Shown one piece after another: positions 8,283 through 15,958 of a DNA stretch of 64,000 nt; within the stretch, counting starts at the first letter, position 1, and each line of letters opens with the position of its first letter. The notes beneath the pieces are model-generated. The model worked only from the letters and a program-made list of their open reading frames with translations, searched no databases and was not told the DNA's origin. This DNA comes from an uncultured Campylobacterales bacterium (GTDB lineage: Bacteria; Campylobacterota; Campylobacteria; Campylobacterales; Arcobacteraceae): contig CANLWY010000002.1 of the NCBI GenBank assembly GCA_947494995.1, forward strand, positions 124,001 to 188,000. Reading direction: 5' to 3'. The position numbers were made by a program, and so were the translations under genes.

Positions 8283-9058
8283 TGGAATATGTATTAGAAA
8301 TAGATGGTGTATCTAAGTTCTTCCATGGTTTAGTTGCAATTGATGATTTAACAATCAAAGTTAAACCTGGTCAAATCTATGGAATCATAGGTCCAAATGG
8401 AGCTGGTAAAACTACTTTATTTAACTGTGTAACTGGTATTTATACTCCTGAAGAAGGAACTATAAAATACAAAGGTGAAAATATTACAGGAATGCAACCT
8501 CACAAAATTGCAGGACGTGGAATATTAAGAACTTTCCAAAATATTAGACTTTTTAAAGAGATGAGTGTTGCAGAGAATATCATGGCTGGATATCACACTA
8601 AATCAAAGCAAAAATGGTATCACTCAATTGTTCATACTCCGTTTTATAAAAAAGATGAAAGAGCTGCTTGGGAAAAAGTTGGTGAACTTATGGAATTTTT
8701 TAATCTTTCAAAGTTTGCAACAACTCCAACAGGTGATTTATCATATGGTAATCAAAGAAAAGTAGAAATGGCAAGAGCATTAGCTGCAAACCCTGAACTA
8801 TTAATTTTAGATGAACCAGCAGCAGGACTTAATGAAAATGAAACTAAAGAGTTAACTGAAATCATAAGATCTATCTCAAAAATGGATATTGGTATTATGA
8901 TGATTGAACATGATATGGAAATGGTAATGAATCTTACTGATTATATCACTGTTATTAACTTTGGTAAAGAGATTTCTCAAGGGGTTCCATCATTTGTACA
9001 AGATGACCCACGAGTTGTTGAAGCTTATATTGGTTCAGATGATGAAGACGAGGAGTAA
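8282..9058 (+). CDS. livG: Branched-chain amino-acid ABC transporter ATPase LivG
   Basis: A 258-aa cytoplasmic ATPase. Walker A is GPNGAGKTT (about 37-45), the ABC signature appears as LSYGNQRKVEMARAL, and Walker B is LLILDEPAAGL, followed by the switch histidine in MMIEHDM. The longer insert after the Q-loop (TFQNIRLFKEMSVAENIMAGYH) is usual for LivG. It powers transport together with LivF. The C-terminus is acidic (DDEDEE). The gene is tightly packed in the liv operon, with 3 bp to livF. Confidence 0.92.
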   Translation: MEYVLEIDGVSKFFHGLVAIDDLTIKVKPGQIYGIIGPNGAGKTTLFNCVTGIYTPEEGTIKYKGENITGMQPHKIAGRGILRTFQNIRLFKEMSVAENIMAGYHTKSKQKWYHSIVHTPFYKKDERAAWEKVGELMEFFNLSKFATTPTGDLSYGNQRKVEMARALAANPELLILDEPAAGLNENETKELTEIIRSISKMDIGIMMIEHDMEMVMNLTDYITVINFGKEISQGVPSFVQDDPRVVEAYIGSDDEDEE

Positions 9059-9061
9059 GCA

Positions 9062-9784
9062 ATGGTAAATCACGAAATATTATTAGATATTAGAGACTTA
9101 GAAGTAAGTTATGGTGCTATTGCTGCTATTAAAGGTATTTCTTTAACAGTAAGACGTGGAGAAGTTGTTACGATTTTAGGTGCAAATGGTGCAGGTAAAA
9201 CAACAACTTTACAAACAATCTCTGGACTTTTAAAAGCAAAATCTGGAAATATCATTTTTGATAAGAATGATATTACAAAAACAGAAGCACATGATATTGT
9301 AAGTTTAGGAATGTCTCATTCTCCTGAAGGAAGAAGAGTATTTGGTACCCTTACTGTTGAAGAAAATTTAATGATGGGTGCTTATACACTTAAAGATCAC
9401 GATAAAGAGACTTTAGAGTGGATTTATGACATTTTACCAAGATTAAAAGAGAGAAGAAAACAACTTGCTGGAACACTATCAGGTGGTGAGCAACAAATGT
9501 TAGCAATTGGTAGGGCAATTATGTCTAAACCAAAACTTTTAATTTTGGATGAACCATCATTGGGACTTGCACCAATTTTAATTAAAGCGATTTTTAAAGC
9601 AGTTAAAGAGATTGCTCAAAGTGGAGTTACAGTTTTACTTGTTGAGCAAAATGCAAAAGCAGCATTAAAGCTTGCTGATAGAGCATATGTACTTGAAGTT
9701 GGAAAGATTACGCATGAAGGAACAGCTGAAGAACTGTTAAATTCAAAAACAATTCAAGAAGCATATTTAGGAAAAAAACATTAG
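9062..9784 (+). CDS. livF: Branched-chain amino-acid ABC transporter ATPase LivF
   Basis: A 240-aa cytoplasmic ATPase, the second nucleotide-binding subunit. Walker A is GANGAGKTTTL, the signature is LSGGEQQMLAIGRAI, Walker B is LLILDEPSLGL, and the family-typical SHSPEGRRVFGTLTVEENL stands in place of a simple Q-loop. It is the last gene of the liv operon. About 22 bases after its stop a folded RNA leader precedes putA, so the two units may be separately controlled. Confidence 0.92.
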   Translation: MVNHEILLDIRDLEVSYGAIAAIKGISLTVRRGEVVTILGANGAGKTTTLQTISGLLKAKSGNIIFDKNDITKTEAHDIVSLGMSHSPEGRRVFGTLTVEENLMMGAYTLKDHDKETLEWIYDILPRLKERRKQLAGTLSGGEQQMLAIGRAIMSKPKLLILDEPSLGLAPILIKAIFKAVKEIAQSGVTVLLVEQNAKAALKLADRAYVLEVGKITHEGTAEELLNSKTIQEAYLGKKH

Positions 9785-9805
9785 ATAATAAAATAGATTG
9801 AAGAA

Positions 9806-9881
9806 AAGTAGCATGAGGGGCATACTTGGCGGTTGCTCCCCTCAATACAGACATATAAGAAGCCTGTTTGTTAAGCTACTT
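9806..9881 (+). ncRNA. Folded leader RNA candidate upstream of putA
   Basis: The 136-bp livF-putA gap can fold into a closed three-way junction. P1 pairs AAGTAGC (9806-9812) with GCTACTT (9875-9881). P2 pairs TGAGGGG (9814-9820) with CCCCTCA (9838-9844) and has a 17-base loop. A weaker P3 pairs ACAG (9847-9850) with CTGT (9864-9867). The putA start codon lies 39 bases further on. I cannot match it to a known riboswitch class. It could be a cis-regulator of putA, a small RNA, or part of a liv terminator, although no U-run follows. Confidence 0.45.
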
Positions 9882-9920
9882 AAAAATTAGTTAAAAACCT
9901 ATTAATTTTAAGGACGACAG

Positions 9921-12900
9921 ATGAAAAACGAACAAGAACTTATCAATTCTGCCATAGTTTTAGCAGAAAAGTGGCAAAATCGAGCAACTGAGCTTGTAAG
10001 TGACTTTGATAGAGAGTTTTATGTAAAGATGAATAAGATGCTTGAGCATCCAAAAGATAAAGCTTTATTGATTGAGTTAATGGATCAATCTTTTAGGGCT
10101 GAAAGCCCTGCTAGAATTGCAGACCAAATTTGCTTTTTGCTTGAAAAACATGGAATGGCACATTTTTTTACTACACAAGATAGAATGCTTTTATTCCTTT
10201 TCCAAAACATTGGAAAATATATACCTCAACTTTCAGTACCATTATTTGTTAATCAAATCAGAGAAGATACAAGAACAGTTGTAATTAAAGGTGAAGATAA
10301 ACCTTTCAATGACCATTTGGTAAAAAGAAAAGGTGAAGGTACTAGAGTAAATATCAATCTTATTGGTGAAGTAGTTCTTGGTGAAGAAGAAGCAGAAGAG
10401 AGAATTGAAAAATACTTAAAAGCTTTAGCAAATCCTAATATTGATTATATTTCTATTAAGATTTCAACAATTTATTCTCAAATAAATGCTTTAGATTTTG
10501 ATAAAACAGTTGATGTTCTTGTTGATAAATTAACAAGAATTTATAAACAAGCTAAAAAGCACCCATATATCGCTCCAGATGGAACAAAATCAAATAAATT
10601 TATAAATCTTGATATGGAAGAGTATAGAGATTTAGATATTACTGTTGCAGTATTTAAGAAGACTTTAGAGAAAGAAGAGTTTAAAGATTTTTATGCAGGA
10701 ATTGTACTTCAAGCATATCTTCCTGACTCTTTTAATGTACAAAAAGATTTAACTTCTTGGGTAAGAAATAGAGTAGAAAATGGTGGAGCACCTATTAAAG
10801 TTAGACTTGTAAAAGGTGCTAACATGGAGATGGAAGAGACAGAAGCCTCTCAAAAACACTGGGAAATGGTAACTTATACTGAAAAATCTGATACTGATTC
10901 AAACTATAAAAGAATGGCAAGATATGCATTACAACCAGAAAATGCTCCATATGTGCATTTAGGAACAGCTTCTCATAACTTATTTGAATTAGCTTATGCA
11001 ACACAATTAGCTGATGATAATGATGTATCAAAATATCATACTTTAGAGATGCTTGAAGGAATGAGTGAAGCGGCAAGATTAGCTATTAAAGAGATTTCAA
11101 AAGAGGTTATCCTTTATGCTCCAACAGCTGCAAAAGAGCAATTTACAAATGCAATTGCATATTTAGTTAGAAGACTTGATGAAAATACAGGTCCTAATAA
11201 CTTTATTAGATATTCGTTTGGATTAACTGTTGGCTCTCCTGATTGGAATATGCAAAAAAGATTATTTGTAGAATCTTTTGAAGCAGAAAAAACTTCATTT
11301 GTTGGTGCTAAAAGACAACAAAACAGACTTGAAGAAAAATGGGATAATTTTTCAAATTCAGCTTATGATAATGGTGAGTATCATGCAGAAGCTGATACAG
11401 ATTTTGTTTTACCTGCTAACCAAGAATGGGCAAGAGGTATTACAAAGAAATGGAAATTTTCAGTTGATACTGAACATGAAGTTGCTCCAGTTGTAATTGC
11501 AGGAGAAGATATAACTGTTGAAAGAAAAATTGTAGAAGCTATTGATAAATCACAATTAAAAGATGGTGTTTTAGCTGGAAAGTTTGCAAATGCAACGGCA
11601 GAAGATCTAAAAAAAGCAGTTGAAGTAGCACGTGCTGATGTTGATGGTTGGAGATCTAAAACTCACAAACAAAGACATGAAGTATTAAAACAAGTTGCTA
11701 TAAAGGTACGTGAAAGAAGAGATGATTTAATAGGTATTGCAGCAGCAGAAGTTGGTAAGGTATTTACTGAGACTGATGTTGAAGTATCTGAATCAGTGGA
11801 TTTCTTAGAGTTCTACCCTTATTCAGCACAATATTTTGAAAAGTATGAGAATTTAGAGTTTACAGGAAAAGGTGTAGGTGTTGTTGTCCCACCTTGGAAC
11901 TTCCCTGTTGCTATTCCTTTAGGTGGAATTGCAGCGGCACTTGCAGCTGGTAATACAGTTATTATCAAACCAGCTTCAGTTGCAGCTTTAACAGCATATG
12001 AGATGTGCAAATGCTTCTGGGATGCAGGAGTTTCTAAAAATGTATTACAATTTACACCTTGCCCAGGTGCCCTTGCAGGAGAGCATTTAATTGGAAATAA
12101 AGATGTAGACTTTGTAATCTTGACAGGTGGAGAAGATACTGCATATAATATGCTTGAAACTAGACCAGATTTATTCTTAACAGCAGAGACTGGTGGAAAA
12201 GATGCAACTATTGTAACAAATATGGCAGATAGAGAACAAGCTGTTAAAAATGTATGTCAAAGTGCTTTTGGTAACTCAGGACAAAAATGTTCTGCTACTT
12301 CACTATTAGTACTTGAAAATGAAGTTTATAATGACAAAGATTTTAGAAAAGCGTTAGTAGATACTGCGAAATCTATGAGTGTTGGTTCGGTATGGGATTT
12401 TGGAAATAGAATTGGAACATTAGCAAACCCTGTTTCTGGAAACCTTAAAAAAGCTATTTCCGAGTTTGAAGGAAAAGAAGAGTGGGTTCTAAAACCAGAA
12501 TATGCAGATGATAATGAGTATATGTTAAAACCTGCAATTAAATGGGGAGTTGAAGAGGGTAACTTTATTCATATGAATGAGTTATTTGGACCAGTATTAG
12601 CTGTAATGAAAGCAGATGATTTAGAACATGCAGTTAATATTGTAAACTCTACAGGATATGGTTTAACTTCAGGAATTGAATCACTTGATGAAAGAGAAGT
12701 TGAGTATTGGAAAGCAAACTTAAAAGCTGGAAATCTTTATGTAAATAGAGGTACAACAGGAGCAATTGTTCTTAGACAACCATTTGGTGGTATGGGTAAA
12801 TCTGCAATTGGTGCAGGTAGAAAAGTTGGTATTTTCAACTATATTACTCAGTTTGTTGATTTCAAAGAGAAATCAGCTCCTAAAGTTTCTAAAAAATATG

Positions 12901-13493
12901 CAACAAACCTATCAAAATTTATTGAAAGATGCAAAAACTCTAAAGGAAATGCAGAAGAGTTTGAAAAGTTAGAACTTGCACTACAATCATATTATGAAAA
13001 TTATGAAAATGAGTTCTCTCAAGAGAAGGATTATTGCGAAGTAAGAGGTGAAGACAATCACTTTAGATATGTTCCTTTAAAGAATGTTTTAATTAGAGTT
13101 TCTTCTGATGATTCTATTTTTGAAGCAGTATCAAGAATACTTGCAGCAAGAGTTTCAAATGTACATTTTAAAGTTTCAATTGATAATAATGAAGAAGTAA
13201 GTACTTTCTTAGAAGATGGAAAAGATGAATTATTTACAAATAGAGATGCTGTTATTGAACAATCTAATGAAGAATTTGTAAAAACACTTTCAAATTATGA
13301 AAGGGTGATTTATTCTGATATTTCAAAAGTTCCTGCTTTAGTATTTGAAGAAGCAGCTAAGAGTGTAACATTTATTGTTCGTCAAAAACCTATGTTAGAA
13401 GGAAGATTAGAACTTCTTAACTATTTTGCAGAGCAGTCTGTATCTCACTCTTATCACAGATATGGAAATATTGGTGCTAGAGGTATTAATTAA
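9921..13493 (+). CDS. putA: Bifunctional proline dehydrogenase / P5C dehydrogenase PutA
   Basis: A 1190-aa enzyme that oxidises proline to pyrroline-5-carboxylate (FAD) and then to glutamate (NAD), normally at the inner membrane. The N-terminal half holds the proline dehydrogenase barrel (VRLVKGANMEMEE near 295-310, YAPTAAKEQF, and YVRRLDEN-like VRRLDENTGPNNF). The aldehyde dehydrogenase part carries VPPWNFPVAIP (about 655), LTAETGGKDA (about 752) and the catalytic cysteine in GQKCSATS (about 788). A C-terminal extension of about 180 residues follows, as in other Campylobacterota PutA. There is no N-terminal ribbon-helix-helix repressor domain, so it is not self-regulating like E. coli PutA. 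It ends in a strong terminator. Confidence 0.93.
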   Translation: MKNEQELINSAIVLAEKWQNRATELVSDFDREFYVKMNKMLEHPKDKALLIELMDQSFRAESPARIADQICFLLEKHGMAHFFTTQDRMLLFLFQNIGKYIPQLSVPLFVNQIREDTRTVVIKGEDKPFNDHLVKRKGEGTRVNINLIGEVVLGEEEAEERIEKYLKALANPNIDYISIKISTIYSQINALDFDKTVDVLVDKLTRIYKQAKKHPYIAPDGTKSNKFINLDMEEYRDLDITVAVFKKTLEKEEFKDFYAGIVLQAYLPDSFNVQKDLTSWVRNRVENGGAPIKVRLVKGANMEMEETEASQKHWEMVTYTEKSDTDSNYKRMARYALQPENAPYVHLGTASHNLFELAYATQLADDNDVSKYHTLEMLEGMSEAARLAIKEISKEVILYAPTAAKEQFTNAIAYLVRRLDENTGPNNFIRYSFGLTVGSPDWNMQKRLFVESFEAEKTSFVGAKRQQNRLEEKWDNFSNSAYDNGEYHAEADTDFVLPANQEWARGITKKWKFSVDTEHEVAPVVIAGEDITVERKIVEAIDKSQLKDGVLAGKFANATAEDLKKAVEVARADVDGWRSKTHKQRHEVLKQVAIKVRERRDDLIGIAAAEVGKVFTETDVEVSESVDFLEFYPYSAQYFEKYENLEFTGKGVGVVVPPWNFPVAIPLGGIAAALAAGNTVIIKPASVAALTAYEMCKCFWDAGVSKNVLQFTPCPGALAGEHLIGNKDVDFVILTGGEDTAYNMLETRPDLFLTAETGGKDATIVTNMADREQAVKNVCQSAFGNSGQKCSATSLLVLENEVYNDKDFRKALVDTAKSMSVGSVWDFGNRIGTLANPVSGNLKKAISEFEGKEEWVLKPEYADDNEYMLKPAIKWGVEEGNFIHMNELFGPVLAVMKADDLEHAVNIVNSTGYGLTSGIESLDEREVEYWKANLKAGNLYVNRGTTGAIVLRQPFGGMGKSAIGAGRKVGIFNYITQFVDFKEKSAPKVSKKYATNLSKFIERCKNSKGNAEEFEKLELALQSYYENYENEFSQEKDYCEVRGEDNHFRYVPLKNVLIRVSSDDSIFEAVSRILAARVSNVHFKVSIDNNEEVSTFLEDGKDELFTNRDAVIEQSNEEFVKTLSNYERVIYSDISKVPALVFEEAAKSVTFIVRQKPMLEGRLELLNYFAEQSVSHSYHRYGNIGARGIN

Positions 13494-13501
13494 GATATAA
13501 A

Positions 13502-13530
13502 AATAAGAAGAGTTTCTCTTCTTATTTTTT
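13502..13530 (+). terminator. Rho-independent terminator of putA
   Basis: A perfect 11-bp stem (13502-13512 with 13516-13526, TTT loop) is followed directly by a run of T. It lies 9 bases after the putA stop. Confidence 0.85.
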
Positions 13531-13574
13531 ATTTATTTTAGATTTGTGTTTGTAGTTTTAAGTATCTATTAGAA

Positions 13575-13787
13575 CTATAAAGAGTCGTGTAGACTAACTC
13601 TTCCTGTACTTTTCATGATTAGTATTTGTTCAAAAAGCATATTTCCAAAACCTTTTGGTAGTTCAGGGTTATCTTTCTCTACTATTTGAATGATATTTTT
13701 AATTTGTTCTTCTCTCATATTTTGAACAATAGGCATAATTGTTTTTGCTATTGTAACTTTAAATTCTTGTACTTCTTCTTGAGTCAT
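13575..13787 (-). CDS. Unknown 70-aa helical protein
   Basis: A small acidic-to-neutral cytoplasmic protein, MTQEEVQEFKVTIAKTIMPI followed by amphipathic helices and a short tail MKSTGRVSLHDSL. No family is recognised. No cysteines, signal peptide or membrane segment. It is transcribed towards putA as a single gene, and codon use resembles that of its neighbours. The start is plausible but its ribosome binding site (AAGATTTTATAA region) is weak. Reading-frame quality and composition favour a real gene. Confidence 0.55.
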   Translation of the reverse strand: MTQEEVQEFKVTIAKTIMPIVQNMREEQIKNIIQIVEKDNPELPKGFGNMLFEQILIMKSTGRVSLHDSL

Positions 13788-13927
13788 TTATAAAATCTTT
13801 ATTAATTAAATTAGTTTGAAATTATATTCAATTTTTCTAAAAACAGAGTTAATTTTAAAGATATCCTGCTATAGCTTGTAAAATATATGAATTATATTTG
13901 ATGATTCATATTACATATAAAAAATAA

Positions 13928-14141
13928 GAGGAATAAACTCGGAGAAAAGTTGGGAATGAATTTTTAAATTTGATAATCATCTATCTGCATGGGGACTAGA
14001 GCAACAACTTTGAGAGGTATAAAGTTCTATAATATTAATTCAATTGATTTTTGTCTCAAAGTTATACTCCTTTGCAAATAGAATTATAAAGAAAGCTAGG
14101 AAGATTATCAAAAATTGGTTTTCCCCATAGTTTATTCCTTT
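13928..14141 (+). ncRNA. Candidate pseudoknotted structured RNA of about 215 nt
   Basis: This lies in a 467-bp gap between the 70-aa gene and the ttcA-like gene. Nested perfect helices are visible: P1 13929-13939 with 14129-14139 (11 bp, extendable to 13927/14141), P2 13969-13978 with 14103-14112 (10 bp), P3 14006-14015 with 14054-14063 (10 bp), plus GCAA 14001-14004 with TTGC 14072-14075. ATGGGGA (13989-13995, inside P2) is complementary to TCCCCAT (14122-14128, outside P2), which would make a pseudoknot. A competing pairing is GGAGAAAA (13941-13948) with TTTTCCCC (14119-14126). A -10-like TATAAA (13916-13921) sits correctly for a 5' end at 13928. It is not tmRNA, RNase P RNA or SRP RNA by their conserved cores. 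Strand is inferred from the promoter. It could instead be a decayed mobile element. Confidence 0.5.
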
Positions 14142-14254
14142 AATAGAATTATAAACTAATAGTGTGTAGTGATTGTTAAGAAAACTAATTAAGAGCTGAT
14201 TTTATTTTATAAAATTATGGTATAATCGCGAAAAAATATATAGGATAGATAATT
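14142..14254. other. Rest of the 467-bp gap: short direct repeat and ttcA promoter
   Basis: The 14-mer at 14142-14155 (AATAGAATTATAAA) repeats the one at 14077-14090 inside the RNA candidate. The rest is AT-rich and leads into the promoter of the ttcA-like gene. No coding frame is seen here. Confidence 0.4.
14218..14226 (+). promoter_or_regulatory. Extended -10 promoter of the ttcA-like gene
   Basis: TGGTATAAT, a consensus -10 hexamer with the TG extension, lies about 30 bases before the TTG start. There is no clear -35 box, which is usual for Campylobacterota sigma-70 promoters. Confidence 0.6.
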
Positions 14255-15013
14255 TTGGTAGAATTAAGTAAAAAAATATCTAAATTAGTTGGTAAAACAA
14301 ATGCCGAGTATGGCTTAATAAAAGAGGGTGATAAAGTTTTAGTTGGTTTTTCTGGTGGAAAAGATTCAACAACTTTAATACATGCACTTAAAAGATTACA
14401 AAGTGTTACTCCTTTTGATTTTGAGTTTAAGGCTGTAACTATTACATATGGTATGGGTGAGCAAGTTCAGTTTTTAGCTGATCATTGTAAAGAACATGGA
14501 ATAGACCACGAAATAATAGATACAGAGATCTTTGAACTTGCAGGAGAAAAGATTAGAAAGAATTCATCTTTTTGTTCTTTCTTTTCAAGAATGAGAAGAG
14601 GTTATTTATACTCTGCTGCTTTAGAGCAAGGATACAATAAAGTTGCTCTAGGACATCATTTAGATGATGCTATGGAATCATTTTTTATGAACTTTTTATA
14701 TAGTGGAATGTTAAGATCAATGCCACCAATTTATAAGGCTGAAAATGGCTTAGAGGTTATTAGACCACTTATTTTCTGTAGAGAGAGACAATTAAGAGCC
14801 TTTGCTGATACAAATGAACTTAGAGTAATTGGTGATGAAGCTTGTCCTGGTATGAGATTTGATGTGAAAATGCCTCATGCTAGAGCAAAGACGAAAGAGT
14901 TATTGGCAAAACTTGAAGAAGAGAATCCTCAAATGTTTATCTCTATGAAAGCAGCTTTTAATAATATTCAACCTTCAACATTCTTTACAAAAGAACTTTT
15001 AGATAGAGATTAA
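14255..15013 (+). CDS. TtcA-like PP-loop ATPase (tRNA thiolation family)
   Basis: A 252-aa cytoplasmic enzyme of the TtcA/TilS PP-loop group, which activates tRNA by adenylation; TtcA makes 2-thiocytidine at position 32 using an iron-sulfur cluster. The PP-loop is GFSGGKDSTTL (about 30-40), and GHHLDDAMESFFMNFLYSG matches the family. The expected CxxC before RMRRG is here CSFFS, so the second cysteine is a phenylalanine; a further Cys lies in DEACPGM. One of three usual cluster ligands is therefore missing. The start is TTG, fixed by the family N-terminus and the promoter spacing. The DUF523 gene follows 3 bp later. The TtcA function itself is less certain than the family. Confidence 0.8.
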   Translation: MVELSKKISKLVGKTNAEYGLIKEGDKVLVGFSGGKDSTTLIHALKRLQSVTPFDFEFKAVTITYGMGEQVQFLADHCKEHGIDHEIIDTEIFELAGEKIRKNSSFCSFFSRMRRGYLYSAALEQGYNKVALGHHLDDAMESFFMNFLYSGMLRSMPPIYKAENGLEVIRPLIFCRERQLRAFADTNELRVIGDEACPGMRFDVKMPHARAKTKELLAKLEEENPQMFISMKAAFNNIQPSTFFTKELLDRD

Positions 15014-15016
15014 TAT

Positions 15017-15511
15017 ATGAAAATTTTAATCTCTTCTTGCCTTCTGGGTGAAAATGTAAGATATGATGGAGATAATTCGTCAATAGCGTATAACTCTTCT
15101 TTTACTTTTTCTCAAAAAGAACGATTTATGGATTTATTATGCGACAATGAAATCTACTCTTTTTGTCCAGAAGTTAGTGGCGGACTTCCAACTCCAAGAG
15201 AACCAGCAGAAGTAACAAGCTCTTCAAAGCCTTTTAAAGTAGAAACAGCAGATAAACAAGATGTAACAATCAACTTTCTTCTAGGAGCAAAAAAAGCTTT
15301 AGACTTATGTCAAAGTGAAGATATTAAAGTAGCATTACTAAAATCAAAATCTCCATCATGTGGAAATAAAGAGATTTATGATGGTACTTTCTCAGAAAAG
15401 TTAGTTGAAGGACAAGGTTTAACTGCAAAACTTTTAATTGAAAATGATATAACAGTTTTCAATGAAACTCAAATGAAAGAGTTTTTTAACTTTATAAAAA
15501 TTAATAAATAG
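15017..15511 (+). CDS. DUF523-family protein
   Basis: A 164-aa cytoplasmic protein that fits the DUF523 family throughout: ILISSCLLGENVRYDG at the start, then FCPEVSGGLPTPREPAEV, then LLKSKSPSCGNKEIYDG. Conserved cysteines in SSCLLG, FCPE and PSCG suggest metal or thiol chemistry, but the family function is not established. It follows the ttcA-like gene by 3 bp and so forms a likely two-gene unit; a link to sulfur or cysteine handling is only a guess from that pairing. Confidence 0.85.
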   Translation: MKILISSCLLGENVRYDGDNSSIAYNSSFTFSQKERFMDLLCDNEIYSFCPEVSGGLPTPREPAEVTSSSKPFKVETADKQDVTINFLLGAKKALDLCQSEDIKVALLKSKSPSCGNKEIYDGTFSEKLVEGQGLTAKLLIENDITVFNETQMKEFFNFIKINK

Positions 15512-15550
15512 TAGTTCCTTTCATATAGTTTGACACACTAATCTTTTTTA

Positions 15551-15611
15551 ACTATAATTATTGTTATAGTAAAGCTATAAAATAGGCTTTAAATATAATA
15601 ATAGTTATAGT
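15551..15611. promoter_or_regulatory. Two palindromic operators upstream of hipBA
   Basis: Site 1 (15551-15570) is ACTATAA-N6-TTATAGT, a perfect palindrome. Site 2 (15592-15611) is AATATAA-N6-TTATAGT with one mismatch. Their repeat distance is 41 bp, about four helical turns, so both face the same side of the DNA. TATAAT at 15553-15558 within site 1 could be the -10 box. The layout resembles HipB operators (inverted arms with an 8-base spacer in E. coli). Site 2 ends 12 bases before the antitoxin start. Confidence 0.65.
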
Positions 15612-15622
15612 AAAGGTTGGGT

Positions 15623-15958
15623 ATGGATTTAAATAATATGAATGATGAACAAATACTTGAGTTTATATCTCAAAACTTAGAAAAGAAAAGGTTATCCAAA
15701 AAGGTTAGTTCTGAAGAATTAGCAAATAAGGGTGGTCATGTCTCTCAAACTTATAGTAACTTTATTAATAAAAATACAAATATACGAGTTGTTACTTTAG
15801 TCCAAATATTAAGAGGATTAGGAGAATTAGAAAAACTTCAGAACATTATAGAGTTTAAAGAGCCTTTTAGCCCTTTAGGCAATAATAGTGAGCTTCCAAA
15901 GAGAATTAGAAGTAGTGATAAAAAAACAACTGATCGTCCAAAATGGGGTGATGAATAA
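15623..15958 (+). CDS. hipB: HipB-like antitoxin, helix-turn-helix
   Basis: A 111-aa DNA-binding protein. The helix-turn-helix region is about 10-75 (LEKKRLSKKVSSEELANKGG, then VSQTYSNFINKNTNIRVVTLVQILRGLGEL). The tail is charged and probably flexible. The ATG at 15623 is preferred to a TTG two codons earlier because AAGG (15613-15616) is six bases before it. Its stop overlaps the start of the kinase gene (TAATG), as in hipBA pairs. It should neutralise the HipA-like kinase and repress the operon through the two palindromes upstream (inference from family and layout). Confidence 0.78.
   Translation: MDLNNMNDEQILEFISQNLEKKRLSKKVSSEELANKGGHVSQTYSNFINKNTNIRVVTLVQILRGLGELEKLQNIIEFKEPFSPLGNNSELPKRIRSSDKKTTDRPKWGDE

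Noticed and set aside
13928-14141. Retron msr-msd RNA, suggested by long terminal inverted repeats
   Set aside because: No reverse transcriptase gene is anywhere in the window, and the inner stems do not follow the retron pattern.
13928-14141. tmRNA, RNase P RNA or SRP RNA
   Set aside because: None of the conserved cores of these RNAs is present; there is no tRNA-like end, no RNase P core blocks and no SRP GGAAG tetraloop region.
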